A DNA stretch of 64,000 bases from Sphingobacterium paucimobilis HER1398 (GTDB lineage: Bacteria > Bacteroidota > Bacteroidia > Sphingobacteriales > Sphingobacteriaceae), in contig NZ_ATDL01000006.1 of the NCBI RefSeq assembly GCF_000416985.1, positions 45,745 through 109,744 of the forward strand. The letters run 5' to 3'. A model generated the notes under the pieces. That model was not told the DNA's origin, did no database searches, and saw nothing but the letters and a program-made list of their open reading frames with translations. Below, in pieces: positions 54,196-63,748 of the stretch (its first letter is position 1; each line of letters starts with the position of its first letter). Position numbers and translations under genes: made by a program.

Positions 54196-55227
54196 ATGAG
54201 CCAATTAGAACAAAATAATCCACTTTTCGCTACTATCAAGCAGTTGATAGAAGATAGTAAACAGCAAGTAGCTGTAGCGGTCAACGCTACCATGAGTATG
54301 CTATACTGGAGCATTGGCTCTGCTATTAATAAAGAATTAAAGCAGTACGACAAGCAACAAAGCTACGGCAAGCAGATTGTCGCTACACTGTGGCGACAAT
54401 TACAAAGTGAATATGGGACATCGTTTTCAGAGAAAAATTTGCGGCGGATGATGCAGTTTGCTGAGATATTTCCTGATGAAAAGATTGTCGTATCACTGAT
54501 ACGACAATTAAGCTGGACGCATATTCTAGCGATCATTCCTATAGAGGATCCCTTAAAGCGGGAATTCTATATAGAAATGTGCAAACACGAAAAATGGAGT
54601 GTACGTACCTTTAGAGAACGCATCCAATCCATGCTTTACGAGCGTACAGCAATTAGCAAAAAGCCCGACGAAACCATTTCTAGCGATTTAGCCTTACTAA
54701 AAGACGAACAACAGCTCTCACCCGACCTCGTGTTCAGAGATCCTTATTTTCTGGATTTCTTAGGGCTTCGTGATACCTATTCGGAGAAAGATCTAGAGAC
54801 CTCTATCATCGTAGAGCTACAGCGATTTATTATTGAGATGGGTAGTGATTTTGCTTTTATGGCCCGTCAGAAGCGAATCAGCATAGACAATAGAGATTAC
54901 TACATTGATCTACTATTCTATCACCGCAGGTTGAAATGTCTGGTTGCCATCGACCTGAAGATCGGTGAATTTGAAGCTGGTTTCAAAGGGCAGATGGAAC
55001 TGTACCTACGCTACCTGCAAAAAAATGAACAAATAGAAGGGGAGAACAACCCCATCGGATTAATACTGTGTACCGGTAAAAATGAGGAACATATTGAACT
55101 CATGCAACTGGAGCAGGCTAATATAAAAGTAGCAGAATACTTGACATTACTTCCGTCGCAGGAAATCCTAAAAGAAAAACTGCATAAGGCAATAGCGATT
55201 GCCACATCAAAGAACCAAGATTTATGA
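54196..55227 (+). CDS. DUF1016 (YhcG-type) PD-(D/E)XK nuclease
   Basis: A 343-residue protein. The N-terminal DUF1016_N half (LYWSIGSAINKELKQYDKQQ; LRRMMQFAEIFPDEKIVVSL) and the C-terminal PD-(D/E)XK domain (DNRDYYIDLLFYHRRLKCLV, then AIDLKIGEFEAGFKGQM with D-x-K catalytic pattern) identify the YhcG/PDDEXK family. It lies between hsdS and hsdR, overlapping hsdR by 4 nt, so it belongs to this RM operon. Such inserts are recurrent in type I loci; its role beside HsdR is not established. Confidence 0.92.
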   Translation: MSQLEQNNPLFATIKQLIEDSKQQVAVAVNATMSMLYWSIGSAINKELKQYDKQQSYGKQIVATLWRQLQSEYGTSFSEKNLRRMMQFAEIFPDEKIVVSLIRQLSWTHILAIIPIEDPLKREFYIEMCKHEKWSVRTFRERIQSMLYERTAISKKPDETISSDLALLKDEQQLSPDLVFRDPYFLDFLGLRDTYSEKDLETSIIVELQRFIIEMGSDFAFMARQKRISIDNRDYYIDLLFYHRRLKCLVAIDLKIGEFEAGFKGQMELYLRYLQKNEQIEGENNPIGLILCTGKNEEHIELMQLEQANIKVAEYLTLLPSQEILKEKLHKAIAIATSKNQDL

Positions 55228-58200
55228 TCAACCCTATTGAGCGCATTACACAAAACCGTATAGTTAAGCTATTCCTAGAGCAATTGGGCTATGTCTACTA
55301 TGGCAATTGGGAGAAGCGAGATAACAATAGCAATGTAGAAGAAGAGAAGCTAAAAGCTAATCTGCTGATGCGTGGTTATACCGAGACTTTGGTTAACAAA
55401 GCCGTGAAGGAACTGTATGATTTGGCGCATACCAATTCGGGCAATTTGTACGATCGGAATAAAGCATTCTATAATACCTTACGTTATGGTATCAAAGCAC
55501 GACCGGAATTAGGAGAGCAGTTCGACACTATTTTTCCGATCGATTGGAACAATTGGCAAAATAACGAGTTTGCCATTGCCGAAGAAGTTACCTTGACCAA
55601 GGGGCAGCATACACGTCGCCCCGATATGGTATTATATGTTAATGGCATTGCATTAGGCGTATTGGAGCTAAAACGTGGTACTACAGATATCGCAGAGTCA
55701 GTCAATCAATCCATATCCAACCAAAAGGAAATTTTCAACGAGTGGTTTTATACCACAGTGCAGTTTGTGATGGCGGGCAATAATACCCAAGGTTTGAAAT
55801 ACGGAACCATTGAAACCCCTGCGAAATATTTCCTTTCCTGGAAAGAGGATGAACAGGACAATACAGAATACAAACTCGATAAGTATCTAAAGAAGCTTTG
55901 CACTAAAGAGCGATTATTAGATGTTATATACAATGCCGTAGTATTTGATGCTGGAGTGAAAAAATTACCACGACCTCATCAGTACTTTGGATTGAAAGCT
56001 GCACAAGAATACATAAAACGCAAAGAAGGTGGCATTATTTGGCATACCCAAGGATCGGGCAAGTCATTGATGATGGTGATGCTAGGGAAATGGATTCTCG
56101 AAAACGTATCCAATTCACGTTTGGTTATTTTAACCGACCGTACAGAGCTAGACGATCAAATAGAGCGTGTGTTTAATGATGTAGGCGAAACAGATATAGC
56201 AAAAACACGATCAGGGAAAGAGTTAATGAATTTCTTGATGGCATCACGCCCTCGATTGGTTTGTTCACTGATACACAAATTTGGAAATAAAGGAGAAACA
56301 GATTTTGATGCTTTCTTAAAAGAGTTGCAAGAAAATCCAATACAAACGCAAGGCGAAATTTTTGTGTTCATAGACGAATGTCACCGTACCCAAAGTGGCA
56401 AATTGAATCAAGTAATGAAAGCCGTGTTACACAATGCCGTTTTTGTAGGTTTTACAGGTACGCCATTACTGAAAGAAGATAAGAAAACCACTATGGATGT
56501 ATTTGGTCGATACATTCATACCTATAAATTCAACGAAGCAGTACAGGACGGTGTGGTAAAAGACTTAATGTACGAAGGCCGAAAAATTGAGCAAAGTTTG
56601 ACTTCACAAACAAAAGTAGATCAATGGTTTGATGCCAAAACTTCAGGCCTAAATGATTTTCAGCGCAACGAATTGAAGAAAAAATGGGGCACTATGCAGA
56701 ATGTATTGAGCTCTAAAAGTAGAATGGAGAAAATCGTATCCGATATTGTGATGGATTTCTCTGTCAAGCCACGTTTAGCCAGTGAAAAAGGAAATGCGAT
56801 TTTAGTGGCCTCTAGTATCTATGAAGCGTGCAAGTACTATAACCTATTTTTACAAACCGAGCTTAAGAATAGGTGTGCGGTTATTACCTCATACAATCCT
56901 TACATTGGCGATATTACATTAGAAGATACAGGCGCTGATACTGAAACAGACAAAGCCTTTATCTACAAAACCTACGACGAATTATTAAAGAATGTAAGTG
57001 TCAAAGGGTCGAAATCGAAGACTGAGACATACGAAGATGATAGCAAAGAGCAGTTCCGAAAAGAGCCTGCTAAAATGAAACTATTGATTGTAGTTTCTAA
57101 ACTGCTAACAGGCTTTGATGCGCCTCCATGTTCTTACATCTACATTGACAAAAAAATGCAAGATCACACCTTGTTTCAGGCTATATGTCGTGTAAATAGG
57201 TTAGATACTGACGATAAAGATTATGGCTACATTGTGGATTACATGGAGTTATTTGGTAATGTAACCGATGCCATCAATGTATACACTTCGGAGTTGGATA
57301 GCGAAGGTTTTACAAAAGAGGATGTTGAAATTCAGTTGAAAGATCGTGTCAAAATCGCTGTAGATCGATTAATGACTGCTTACGAAACTGTCGAAGCAAT
57401 TATTGAAAATGTTGCCGCACCAAAAACTGATTTAGAGTATATTCACTATTTCTGTGGCAACACAGAAAATCCGGAGGATTTAAAATCAAATGAGTTTAAG
57501 CGCATGGCATTGTACAAGGCCATTGTAGAATATATTCGTGCTTATACAGCGATCAAAGCAGATTTTCACAGTACTTCATTTAGTGATGTCGAAGTTCAAC
57601 GATTTCATAAGAAATTAGATGATTACCTGAATTTAAGAGAAATCATTCGTATTGCTTCTGGCGAAACAATTGATTTAAAAGCCTATGAGTCTGATATGCG
57701 ATTCCTAATTGATACCTATATTCGGGCTGAGGAATCTGAAACAATTTCACCTTTTGAAGATATTTCACTGCTCGATTTATTAGAGAGTAATATCGAGGAT
57801 GCGATTAAAACTTTACCTGAAGGAATTAAGGGTAGTAAAGAAGCTGTTGCCGAAACAATTGAAAATAATGTACGTAGCAAAATTGTAGAGGAACATCTTT
57901 TAGATCCTAAATATTTCGACCACATGTCGGTACTGCTTCAGGAATTGATTGAGCAACGGAAAAAAGAAATGATTTCCTATCAGGAATATTTAGTAAAAAT
58001 GGCAGAACTGGTTCGCCAAGTGAATCAGGGGAAAAAAGACGATTTGCCCAGTACTTTAAATACCAAAGGAAAGGTAGCCCTGTACCATACTTTAGAAAGT
58101 GAAGAGTTAGCTTTAGCATGTGAGGATGCGGTTCAATATTCCAAGCAAGAAGGTTTTAGAGAGAATTTGGCCAAACAAAATATTGTTAAGAAGGCTATTT

Positions 58201-58274
58201 TCGACGTTGTAAAAGATATTGAAAAGGTGCAAGTGGTGTATAAAATAATTGAAGCACATAAGGACGAGTACTAA
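55224..58274 (+). CDS. hsdR: type I restriction endonuclease subunit (HsdR)
   Basis: A 1016-residue motor-nuclease. The N-terminal PD-(D/E)XK domain shows RRPDMVLYVNGIALGVLELKRG (about residues 130-153). The helicase motifs follow: Walker A in WHTQGSGKSL (about 273-282), DECHR (about 383-387), and FTGTP (about 409-413); DAPPCSYIYIDKKM and FQAICRVNR are motifs V/VI. The protein is full length. It translocates DNA using ATP and cuts at distance from unmethylated sites. Overlaps the DUF1016 gene by 4 nt and the next gene by 1 nt (TAATG). Confidence 0.96.
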   Translation: MINPIERITQNRIVKLFLEQLGYVYYGNWEKRDNNSNVEEEKLKANLLMRGYTETLVNKAVKELYDLAHTNSGNLYDRNKAFYNTLRYGIKARPELGEQFDTIFPIDWNNWQNNEFAIAEEVTLTKGQHTRRPDMVLYVNGIALGVLELKRGTTDIAESVNQSISNQKEIFNEWFYTTVQFVMAGNNTQGLKYGTIETPAKYFLSWKEDEQDNTEYKLDKYLKKLCTKERLLDVIYNAVVFDAGVKKLPRPHQYFGLKAAQEYIKRKEGGIIWHTQGSGKSLMMVMLGKWILENVSNSRLVILTDRTELDDQIERVFNDVGETDIAKTRSGKELMNFLMASRPRLVCSLIHKFGNKGETDFDAFLKELQENPIQTQGEIFVFIDECHRTQSGKLNQVMKAVLHNAVFVGFTGTPLLKEDKKTTMDVFGRYIHTYKFNEAVQDGVVKDLMYEGRKIEQSLTSQTKVDQWFDAKTSGLNDFQRNELKKKWGTMQNVLSSKSRMEKIVSDIVMDFSVKPRLASEKGNAILVASSIYEACKYYNLFLQTELKNRCAVITSYNPYIGDITLEDTGADTETDKAFIYKTYDELLKNVSVKGSKSKTETYEDDSKEQFRKEPAKMKLLIVVSKLLTGFDAPPCSYIYIDKKMQDHTLFQAICRVNRLDTDDKDYGYIVDYMELFGNVTDAINVYTSELDSEGFTKEDVEIQLKDRVKIAVDRLMTAYETVEAIIENVAAPKTDLEYIHYFCGNTENPEDLKSNEFKRMALYKAIVEYIRAYTAIKADFHSTSFSDVEVQRFHKKLDDYLNLREIIRIASGETIDLKAYESDMRFLIDTYIRAEESETISPFEDISLLDLLESNIEDAIKTLPEGIKGSKEAVAETIENNVRSKIVEEHLLDPKYFDHMSVLLQELIEQRKKEMISYQEYLVKMAELVRQVNQGKKDDLPSTLNTKGKVALYHTLESEELALACEDAVQYSKQEGFRENLAKQNIVKKAIFDVVKDIEKVQVVYKIIEAHKDEY

Positions 58275-58978
58275 TGCATATTGAAAGTTTGAAGATAGCT
58301 GAGGTAGAGATTGAGGTAACTTTCAAACCCATTAAAAACCTCCATTTGAGTGTTCATCCACCGGAGGGACGGGTTACAATTGCATCTCCGGATTTTTATG
58401 ATCTGGAGAAAGTTAAGATATATGCCGCGTCTAAGCTGGGATGGATAAAGAAAGAACAAAGGAAATTCAGAGATCAAGCGCGTGAAAATGAAAGAATGAT
58501 GATTACGCGAGAAAGTCATTATCTTTTTGGTGAACGCTATTTATTAGATGTTCGACAGTCAAATCGTAATTCCATTCAAATTTTGGGTAAAAAAATGATC
58601 TTACATGTTAAGGATATTGAAGATTTACAATTAAAGAAAGCCATTTTGTATCGTTTTTATCGTAAAGAATTACGGAACAAATTGAAGGCTATGGTTCAAC
58701 AATATGCAGCATTGCTCCAGGTTGATCTTCCAGAGTTTAAGATTAGAGTTATGAAAACCAAATGGGGCTCATGCGCAACTGATCTGAAAAGAATCTGGTT
58801 TAATATTGAGTTGGCAAAAAAACCGATTGACTGCATTGAATATATTATCGTACATGAATTGGTTCATTTATTAGAGCGTAATCACAACAAAAGATTTATT
58901 CTGTTGATGGATCAATATTACCCATCCTGGCGTACACAAAAGAAACTGTTGAATGACTTGCCGATTGGAATTATCTAG
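58274..58978 (+). CDS. YgjP-type M48-family zinc metallopeptidase
   Basis: A 234-residue protein of the YgjP/WSS1-like (DUF45) metallopeptidase family. VHELVHLLERNHNKRF contains the HExxH zinc site (HELVH) and downstream histidine; TKWGSCATDLKRIWFNIELA precedes it as in this family. It overlaps hsdR by one base (TAATG), so it is the last gene of the RM operon. The family is often linked to type I RM loci; it may remove HsdR from DNA-protein complexes, but this is conjecture. Confidence 0.9.
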   Translation: MHIESLKIAEVEIEVTFKPIKNLHLSVHPPEGRVTIASPDFYDLEKVKIYAASKLGWIKKEQRKFRDQARENERMMITRESHYLFGERYLLDVRQSNRNSIQILGKKMILHVKDIEDLQLKKAILYRFYRKELRNKLKAMVQQYAALLQVDLPEFKIRVMKTKWGSCATDLKRIWFNIELAKKPIDCIEYIIVHELVHLLERNHNKRFILLMDQYYPSWRTQKKLLNDLPIGII

Positions 58979-59006
58979 TTTTTTTGGTGAATAGCTATTG
59001 TCTTGA

Positions 59007-59942
59007 CTACTTATTAACTTCTCCTTTCTCTTGACACGCCTTAACAAATAATTCTCCGAGTTCTGTAAGTTCATTTTCGACTACATCCTTTTCGATAGTT
59101 ACACTTACATCTCCTAAATCTATATAATCTTCACAATATTGATCAAAACTATTCGCTTTATTAACATTAATCTTCTTGCTATCAATATAGCCATATGAAT
59201 GAACAACTTCTTTAACTATTCCTAGTCTAATAAGGTTTGATATTTCAAAATTTCTTAGATTCTTTGAGGTAACCAACTCAGCTTCATTAATGTCCTTTTC
59301 AATTCTTGGCTTTTTTTGTATAAGATTCTTTTTTCTATTCTTTAATTCGTCTATCTTTTCTTGTATGCTCTGAGGATTTCGATAAGGTTTGGAACCAGAC
59401 AGATTATCTCTTCTACAAATCTCTAATTCGCTTTGATAATTGGCGAGTTGTGAATCTATTTCAGATTCTATTTGGTCGTAGGAATTGAAATGTTCTTCTA
59501 ATTCTTTAGTAAGCTTTTGGACTCTGCTTATCTTTTTATTAAAAGCATCTTCTAAAGCATCAAACTCTTGTACGGACAATTGACTTAAAAGATAAGGAAA
59601 GACATGATTCTCGATGTTTTGATCTGAATCGACTAGGTTTGCTAATAATATTGCCCATTTATCTTGTAATTTTTCATTTTCTTCTAAGCTAGCATATTCT
59701 AGCAACGGATAAAGTAGTTTAGTAGATATTGTTTTTGGATTAATTTTGTGTTTTTTACAAATTTCGTGAGTTTTAATAAGTGTTTGTACTTGCCTATTAA
59801 AACGCCATTTAGCAATTCCTTCTTTAAAAAGAAGCCCTAGCTCTTCTGCAGATGGATATATTAGTCTCTCAACAAATCCCTTTGCAATATCGATACCTTT
59901 TTCCAGAGAAGTAGACGTTATGTCAATTTTTTTGATTTCCAT
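59007..59942 (-). CDS. Abi-alpha (DUF4393) family protein
   Basis: A 311-residue soluble protein. The segment INPKTISTKLLYPLLEYASL followed by EENEKLQDKWAILLANLVDS matches the Abi-alpha family (PF14337), whose members are abortive-infection-associated. The centre (about 145-225) is a strongly charged coiled coil (FNSYDQIESEIDSQLANYQS; KIDELKNRKKNLIQKK). The C-terminus has a beta/alpha segment with IDLGDVSVTIEKDVVENEL. It is the last gene of a minus-strand cluster, 6 nt after its partner. Mechanism unknown. Confidence 0.8.
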   Translation of the reverse strand: MEIKKIDITSTSLEKGIDIAKGFVERLIYPSAEELGLLFKEGIAKWRFNRQVQTLIKTHEICKKHKINPKTISTKLLYPLLEYASLEENEKLQDKWAILLANLVDSDQNIENHVFPYLLSQLSVQEFDALEDAFNKKISRVQKLTKELEEHFNSYDQIESEIDSQLANYQSELEICRRDNLSGSKPYRNPQSIQEKIDELKNRKKNLIQKKPRIEKDINEAELVTSKNLRNFEISNLIRLGIVKEVVHSYGYIDSKKINVNKANSFDQYCEDYIDLGDVSVTIEKDVVENELTELGELFVKACQEKGEVNK

Positions 59943-59948
59943 AATAAG

Positions 59949-60542
59949 TTATCCAGGTTGCGCCGATTCGAAAATTTGTTTCAGATGGTCTTCTGTATCT
60001 TTACATTTAACTTTGATCTCATTGGATAGCTCATCGTCTTTTTTTAGTCTATCTTGTATGTAGGATAAATCACTGTTGTCCTGGAATTTTAATTCTAAAA
60101 ACTCAGTAAGATTACTCACCCTAAATAATGGATTTACAGAGCTAAAGCTTTGATTAATAAATCTTCTAATTTGGTTACTTTTAACAATTTCGTCAAGCAT
60201 CTTGATTTTAGTCAAACTACTTTCCATAGATACACCGTATGAAACCATTAGACAATTAATCTGATAATCTATAATACCTGTGTGGTTTAATGATCCAGTC
60301 TCTTTTAGTATAGGTGTCATTATTTGATTATAATCTTCTATCGATAGGATACTTTTCTTCTCAATGCTATAAAGACCGTCATTAGGAAAATATAAGTCAA
60401 CGACTTGGAATTCCTTGGAATTTTTGTCCTGTTTTATTGCAAATGGATATGGTCTTTTTATAAATATGCCTCTAGAGTCTTTATGCCAACCCAAATTCTT
60501 GACGAGTATGTCTTCGCTCATTAGAATATCTTTATTTTCCAT
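59949..60542 (-). CDS. unrecognised partner of the Abi-alpha protein
   Basis: A 197-residue soluble protein. The N-terminus (DILMSEDILVKNLGWHKDSR) and beta segments (FQVVDLYFPNDGLYSIEK) precede a helical half (LFRVSNLTEFLELKFQDNSD) ending with acidic and basic residues. No known family. Only 6 nt separate it from the Abi-alpha gene, so the two are co-expressed and likely functionally linked. Confidence 0.6.
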   Translation of the reverse strand: MENKDILMSEDILVKNLGWHKDSRGIFIKRPYPFAIKQDKNSKEFQVVDLYFPNDGLYSIEKKSILSIEDYNQIMTPILKETGSLNHTGIIDYQINCLMVSYGVSMESSLTKIKMLDEIVKSNQIRRFINQSFSSVNPLFRVSNLTEFLELKFQDNSDLSYIQDRLKKDDELSNEIKVKCKDTEDHLKQIFESAQPG

Positions 60543-60606
60543 AATTTTCTTTCTATATATAACTGTCTTAAACTCTTCGATAGCTTAGGATTGGATAACA
60601 ACCCTC

Positions 60607-61335
60607 TTAATTAAATAAATCTTGAATGTTCTCTTTAGCAAGTAGAAAAACACCCTTTATACTCTCAACAACTATTTGTTTTTTTGCCTCGGGAAGGATC
60701 TCCTTCATAAGTTTTATACCTAGTTTAGTAATTTTAGCCCAAACGGTAGCGAGTTTGTTTACTACCCATTTCTTAGGTTTATTTGTGAGGTTATTTTGTA
60801 AGAGTAATATTTCAGATTTAATTTCCGATATGTCCTTTTCATTTTTTTCGGTAATGAAGCCTTTTCATTTTTTATCTAGTTCCTCTAGATAGTCACGAAG
60901 AAATAAAATCTGTTTTGTATTTAAAGGTTTTGTTTCAGCTTCGTCATCTATTATTTCAAATTCAGAGTAATACTCCTCTTGAAAAGCTTTCAGAATAGGA
61001 TCATCAAAAAAGGATGGTGTAGTATCATATTCTTCTAGTAGTTTAAGCCATCCATTGAATTCATCTGTTAATGATGTTATGTTTATCCAGTTTTTCTGAA
61101 TTCCATTATCATTAGAACTTTTCGGACACTTGGTTATAAGACAGGCAAATCGACTATTTGAACTATCATATTGATACTTTTCAATTACAAATTGAAAATT
61201 TGAATCTGGTTCTTTATCCACAACATGGAGCAAGGCATCTTCTGGTGCAATTACTTCAAACTTGTCACCTTTTAGATTCACAAAAGGCTTTAGGGCTTTT
61301 AAAATAGCTAATGGTAAATCTTTCTTCGTACGCAT
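60607..61335 (-). pseudogene. first gene of the Abi-alpha cluster, with an in-frame TGA
   Basis: From the ATG at 61335 a 156-residue protein ends at a TGA (60865-60867) after DYLEELDKK. The same frame then continues coding-like for 85 more codons (KGFITEKNEKDISEIKSEIL, then KKWVVNKLATVWAKITKLGI ... KENIQDLFN) to a TAA at 60607-60609. The tail looks like a helical membrane-interacting C-terminus. The simplest view is a recent nonsense change in a 242-residue gene; a 156-residue product alone, or UGA readthrough, are alternatives. No family recognised. Confidence 0.55.
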
Positions 61336-61763
61336 TTTAGGAAATTTACTAGTATTGGCCTATTCCTTCAAATATATAGAATATGTTAATATTATAGAAA
61401 GAAGATTACTATATGTTTTGTAGTTTCTCTGAGACGAAAGTTAAATTAAGAAAAAGTAATAAGAATATTGTCCCTTGTAATTTTTTGTGGACAACAAGAT
61501 TTAAATCTTGTTTGTTTATATCCAGTAGATTAATCTTGTAGAGAACTTTAAATAACTAATGATCTCGAAATACTTCTTATATTTAGCCTTATTAACAATT
61601 TTTGTTAAGCAGTTGCAAGTACATTTTTCAAAACACTACCATACATGAAAGTGTCTGTGGTTTGTTCAGGTAATTGCATCAACGTATTTTAAACATTACT
61701 GATAATATAGATTCATAAAGAATAATCTTATTAGAAATGGCAGGAGGAAAATAATAAATTGGT
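61336..61763. other. AT-rich gap between divergent defence genes
   Basis: No gene is supported. It presumably holds the promoters of the minus-strand Abi-alpha cluster and the plus-strand second type I system. A tiny frame (MAGGK, 61737-61754) with AGGAGGA directly precedes the second hsdM start at 61764; the purine-rich sequence is 16 nt from that ATG, somewhat far for a ribosome-binding site. Confidence 0.5.
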
Positions 61764-63368
61764 ATGTTATCAAACGATTTAAAATCAAAAATAAATAAGC
61801 TTTGGGATAAGTTTTGGAGCAGAGGCATTACGAATCCAATTACGGCAATTGAACAAATTTCGTATTTGTTATTTTTACGTAGGATAGATGATGCAGATAA
61901 AGAAGCTCAAGATCAGAATAAAAGACACAAGACTCTTTTTGTCAGAGAAAAATTAGATAAAAATGGAAATCCTTTAAAAGCTAAAAATGGAAAAGTGTTG
62001 ATGGAAAGCGCCGATGATTGTCGTTGGTCACACTTTTCTGTTTTAGAAAATGCGGATGAAATATTAGAAATAGTAAGTAAAAAAGCATTTCCTTTTATAA
62101 AAGGCTTAAATGATCCCAATCAGCCTTATACTCGACATATGCAAAATGCTGTTTTCGGAATCAACAATGCTACATTGCTTAAGGAGGCTATTAATGACAT
62201 AAATAGCATTTTTGAAGATATTAAAAAACAACAAGAAGGAGGACAACAGTTTCAAGATACACAAGGTGATGTTTACGAATATCTAATCAATGAAATAGGC
62301 ACTTCAGGTAAAAACGGGCAATTCAGAACACCAAGACATATCATTCAGTTTATGTGTGAACTGATAGACCCTGATGTAAATGATAAAATTTGCGACCCTG
62401 CTTGTGGTACGGGTGGTTTTTTATTGGGAGCATACCAACATATACTCACAAAATATACAAAAGCGGAGAATATTACAGAAGATGAAAACGGATTAAATCG
62501 TTTCAAGAGAAATGGTGGAGAAAAGATTACTGATTCAAAAATTTGGGATAAGCTAAACAGTAAGACCTTTTTTGGTTTTGATATTGACCAAAATATGGTG
62601 CGTATTGGCTTAATGAATTTAATGCTTCATGGAATAAAAATCCCACAAATTGAAAACCTTGATTCTTTATCAAAAGAATATGATGCACAACATAAGGATG
62701 GAGAATATTCTATCATCCTTGCCAATCCTCCATTTACTGGAAGAATAAATAAAGATGGTGTCAGTGATAAGCTCAAAAGCTGCGGTAATCAAAGCGAATT
62801 ATTGTTCTTACTCCGTATTTCTAAAATGCTTCGTAAAGGAGGTAAGGCTGCTGTAATTATTCCGGAAGGTGTGTTGTTTAGCGGAAGTAAAAATCAAAAA
62901 GCTACGAGAGAAGTTTTATTAAAAGATAATAGCATAGAAGCAGTAATTTCCTTGCCAAGTGGAGTTTTCAAACCTTATGCTGGTGTTAAAACATCAATTT
63001 TAGTATTCTCTAAAGTTAAAGAAGGGAGTACTGATTTCAATACCAAAAGAGTTTGGTTTTATGAATTGAAGAATGATGGGTATAGTTTAGATGACAACAG
63101 AAGAAAATTATCTGATAATCCACTTCCAATTGCTAGAGATAGCTTCAATGAAAGAGAAACCGCTCCCCCTACAGAAAGACTTACCCATTTTTATGTACCT
63201 ATTGAAGAAATTGAGTTAAATGAATTTGATTTAAGTTATAATCGTTATAAACAGTTCGAATACGAAGAACAAAGTTACGATCCACCAAAAGAAATTTTAG
63301 AAGCCATTTTTCAACTAGAGGACACTATCCGAAAGGAAATGGATGAACTTAAAAATATGATTATATAA
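61764..63368 (+). CDS. hsdM: second type I methyltransferase subunit (HsdM)
   Basis: A 534-residue N6-adenine methyltransferase of normal length, unlike the extended one at 50471. N-terminal LWDKFWSRGITNPITAIEQI; SAM motif CDPACGTGGFLLGAYQH at about 210-226; catalytic NPPF (ANPPFTGRINKDG) at about 320. It belongs to a different type I family than the first system, judging by sequence. It overlaps the interrupted hsdS by one base. It could still methylate only if a complete HsdS is made, which is doubtful here. Confidence 0.94.
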   Translation: MLSNDLKSKINKLWDKFWSRGITNPITAIEQISYLLFLRRIDDADKEAQDQNKRHKTLFVREKLDKNGNPLKAKNGKVLMESADDCRWSHFSVLENADEILEIVSKKAFPFIKGLNDPNQPYTRHMQNAVFGINNATLLKEAINDINSIFEDIKKQQEGGQQFQDTQGDVYEYLINEIGTSGKNGQFRTPRHIIQFMCELIDPDVNDKICDPACGTGGFLLGAYQHILTKYTKAENITEDENGLNRFKRNGGEKITDSKIWDKLNSKTFFGFDIDQNMVRIGLMNLMLHGIKIPQIENLDSLSKEYDAQHKDGEYSIILANPPFTGRINKDGVSDKLKSCGNQSELLFLLRISKMLRKGGKAAVIIPEGVLFSGSKNQKATREVLLKDNSIEAVISLPSGVFKPYAGVKTSILVFSKVKEGSTDFNTKRVWFYELKNDGYSLDDNRRKLSDNPLPIARDSFNERETAPPTERLTHFYVPIEEIELNEFDLSYNRYKQFEYEEQSYDPPKEILEAIFQLEDTIRKEMDELKNMII

Positions 63369-63589
63369 TGAAAGTTCTTTTCAAAGAAATATGTGAGATG
63401 AAAAGCGGTGGTACTCCCAAAAAAAGTAATTCGCTATTTTATGGAGGGAAGATACCCTGGGTGACTATTTCGGATTTTAAAAACTCTGTAAATGATGTAA
63501 TTTATAAAACGGATCAATACTTAACAGAAGATGGATTAAAGGAAATTAATAACAGAATTTTCCCAAAGGGTGGATATTACGGTTTGATT
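63368..63589 (+). pseudogene. hsdS of second type I system, cut by IS insertion
   Basis: The frame opens MKVLFKEICEMKSGGTPKKS and continues KIPWVTISDFKNSVNDVIYK and EINNRIFPKGG, as in the first target-recognition domain of HsdS. After about residue 74 it runs into the IS21-type terminal sequence (start at about 63590) and hits a stop at 63649. Only the first 70 or so residues of an expected 400 remain on this side; the rest of the gene may lie beyond the element. Confidence 0.85.
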
Positions 63590-63623
63590 TGTGCCAGTCA
63601 TTTCGGTCGGATGGTGCCAGCTA

Positions 63624-63702
63624 TTACGGTTCAAATGATGCCACTTTAGTGGTTTAGTTTTCTTCCATCGCTCCGTTTTTTACGGTTCGAATTGTGCCAC
63701 TT
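63624..63702 (+). repeat. IS21 terminal sub-repeats
   Basis: A 23-bp block starting TTACGGTTC and ending GTGCCACTT-like occurs at 63624-63646 and 63680-63702 with few differences; partial copies (GTGCCAG...ATTTCGGT, GTGCCAG...TTACGGT) lie at 63590-63630. Such multiple terminal repeats are the transposase-binding sites of IS21-type elements. Confidence 0.7.
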
Positions 63703-63748
63703 CAAAAAGATCGGGAAAGAATTACCTTGTCGCTCTAAATACAGCGAT

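Noticed and set aside
60626..60892. Plus-strand 88-codon frame
   Set aside because: The minus-strand frame through the same bases continues the Abi-alpha cluster gene and looks more like a real protein; the plus frame is Ser/Phe-rich noise.
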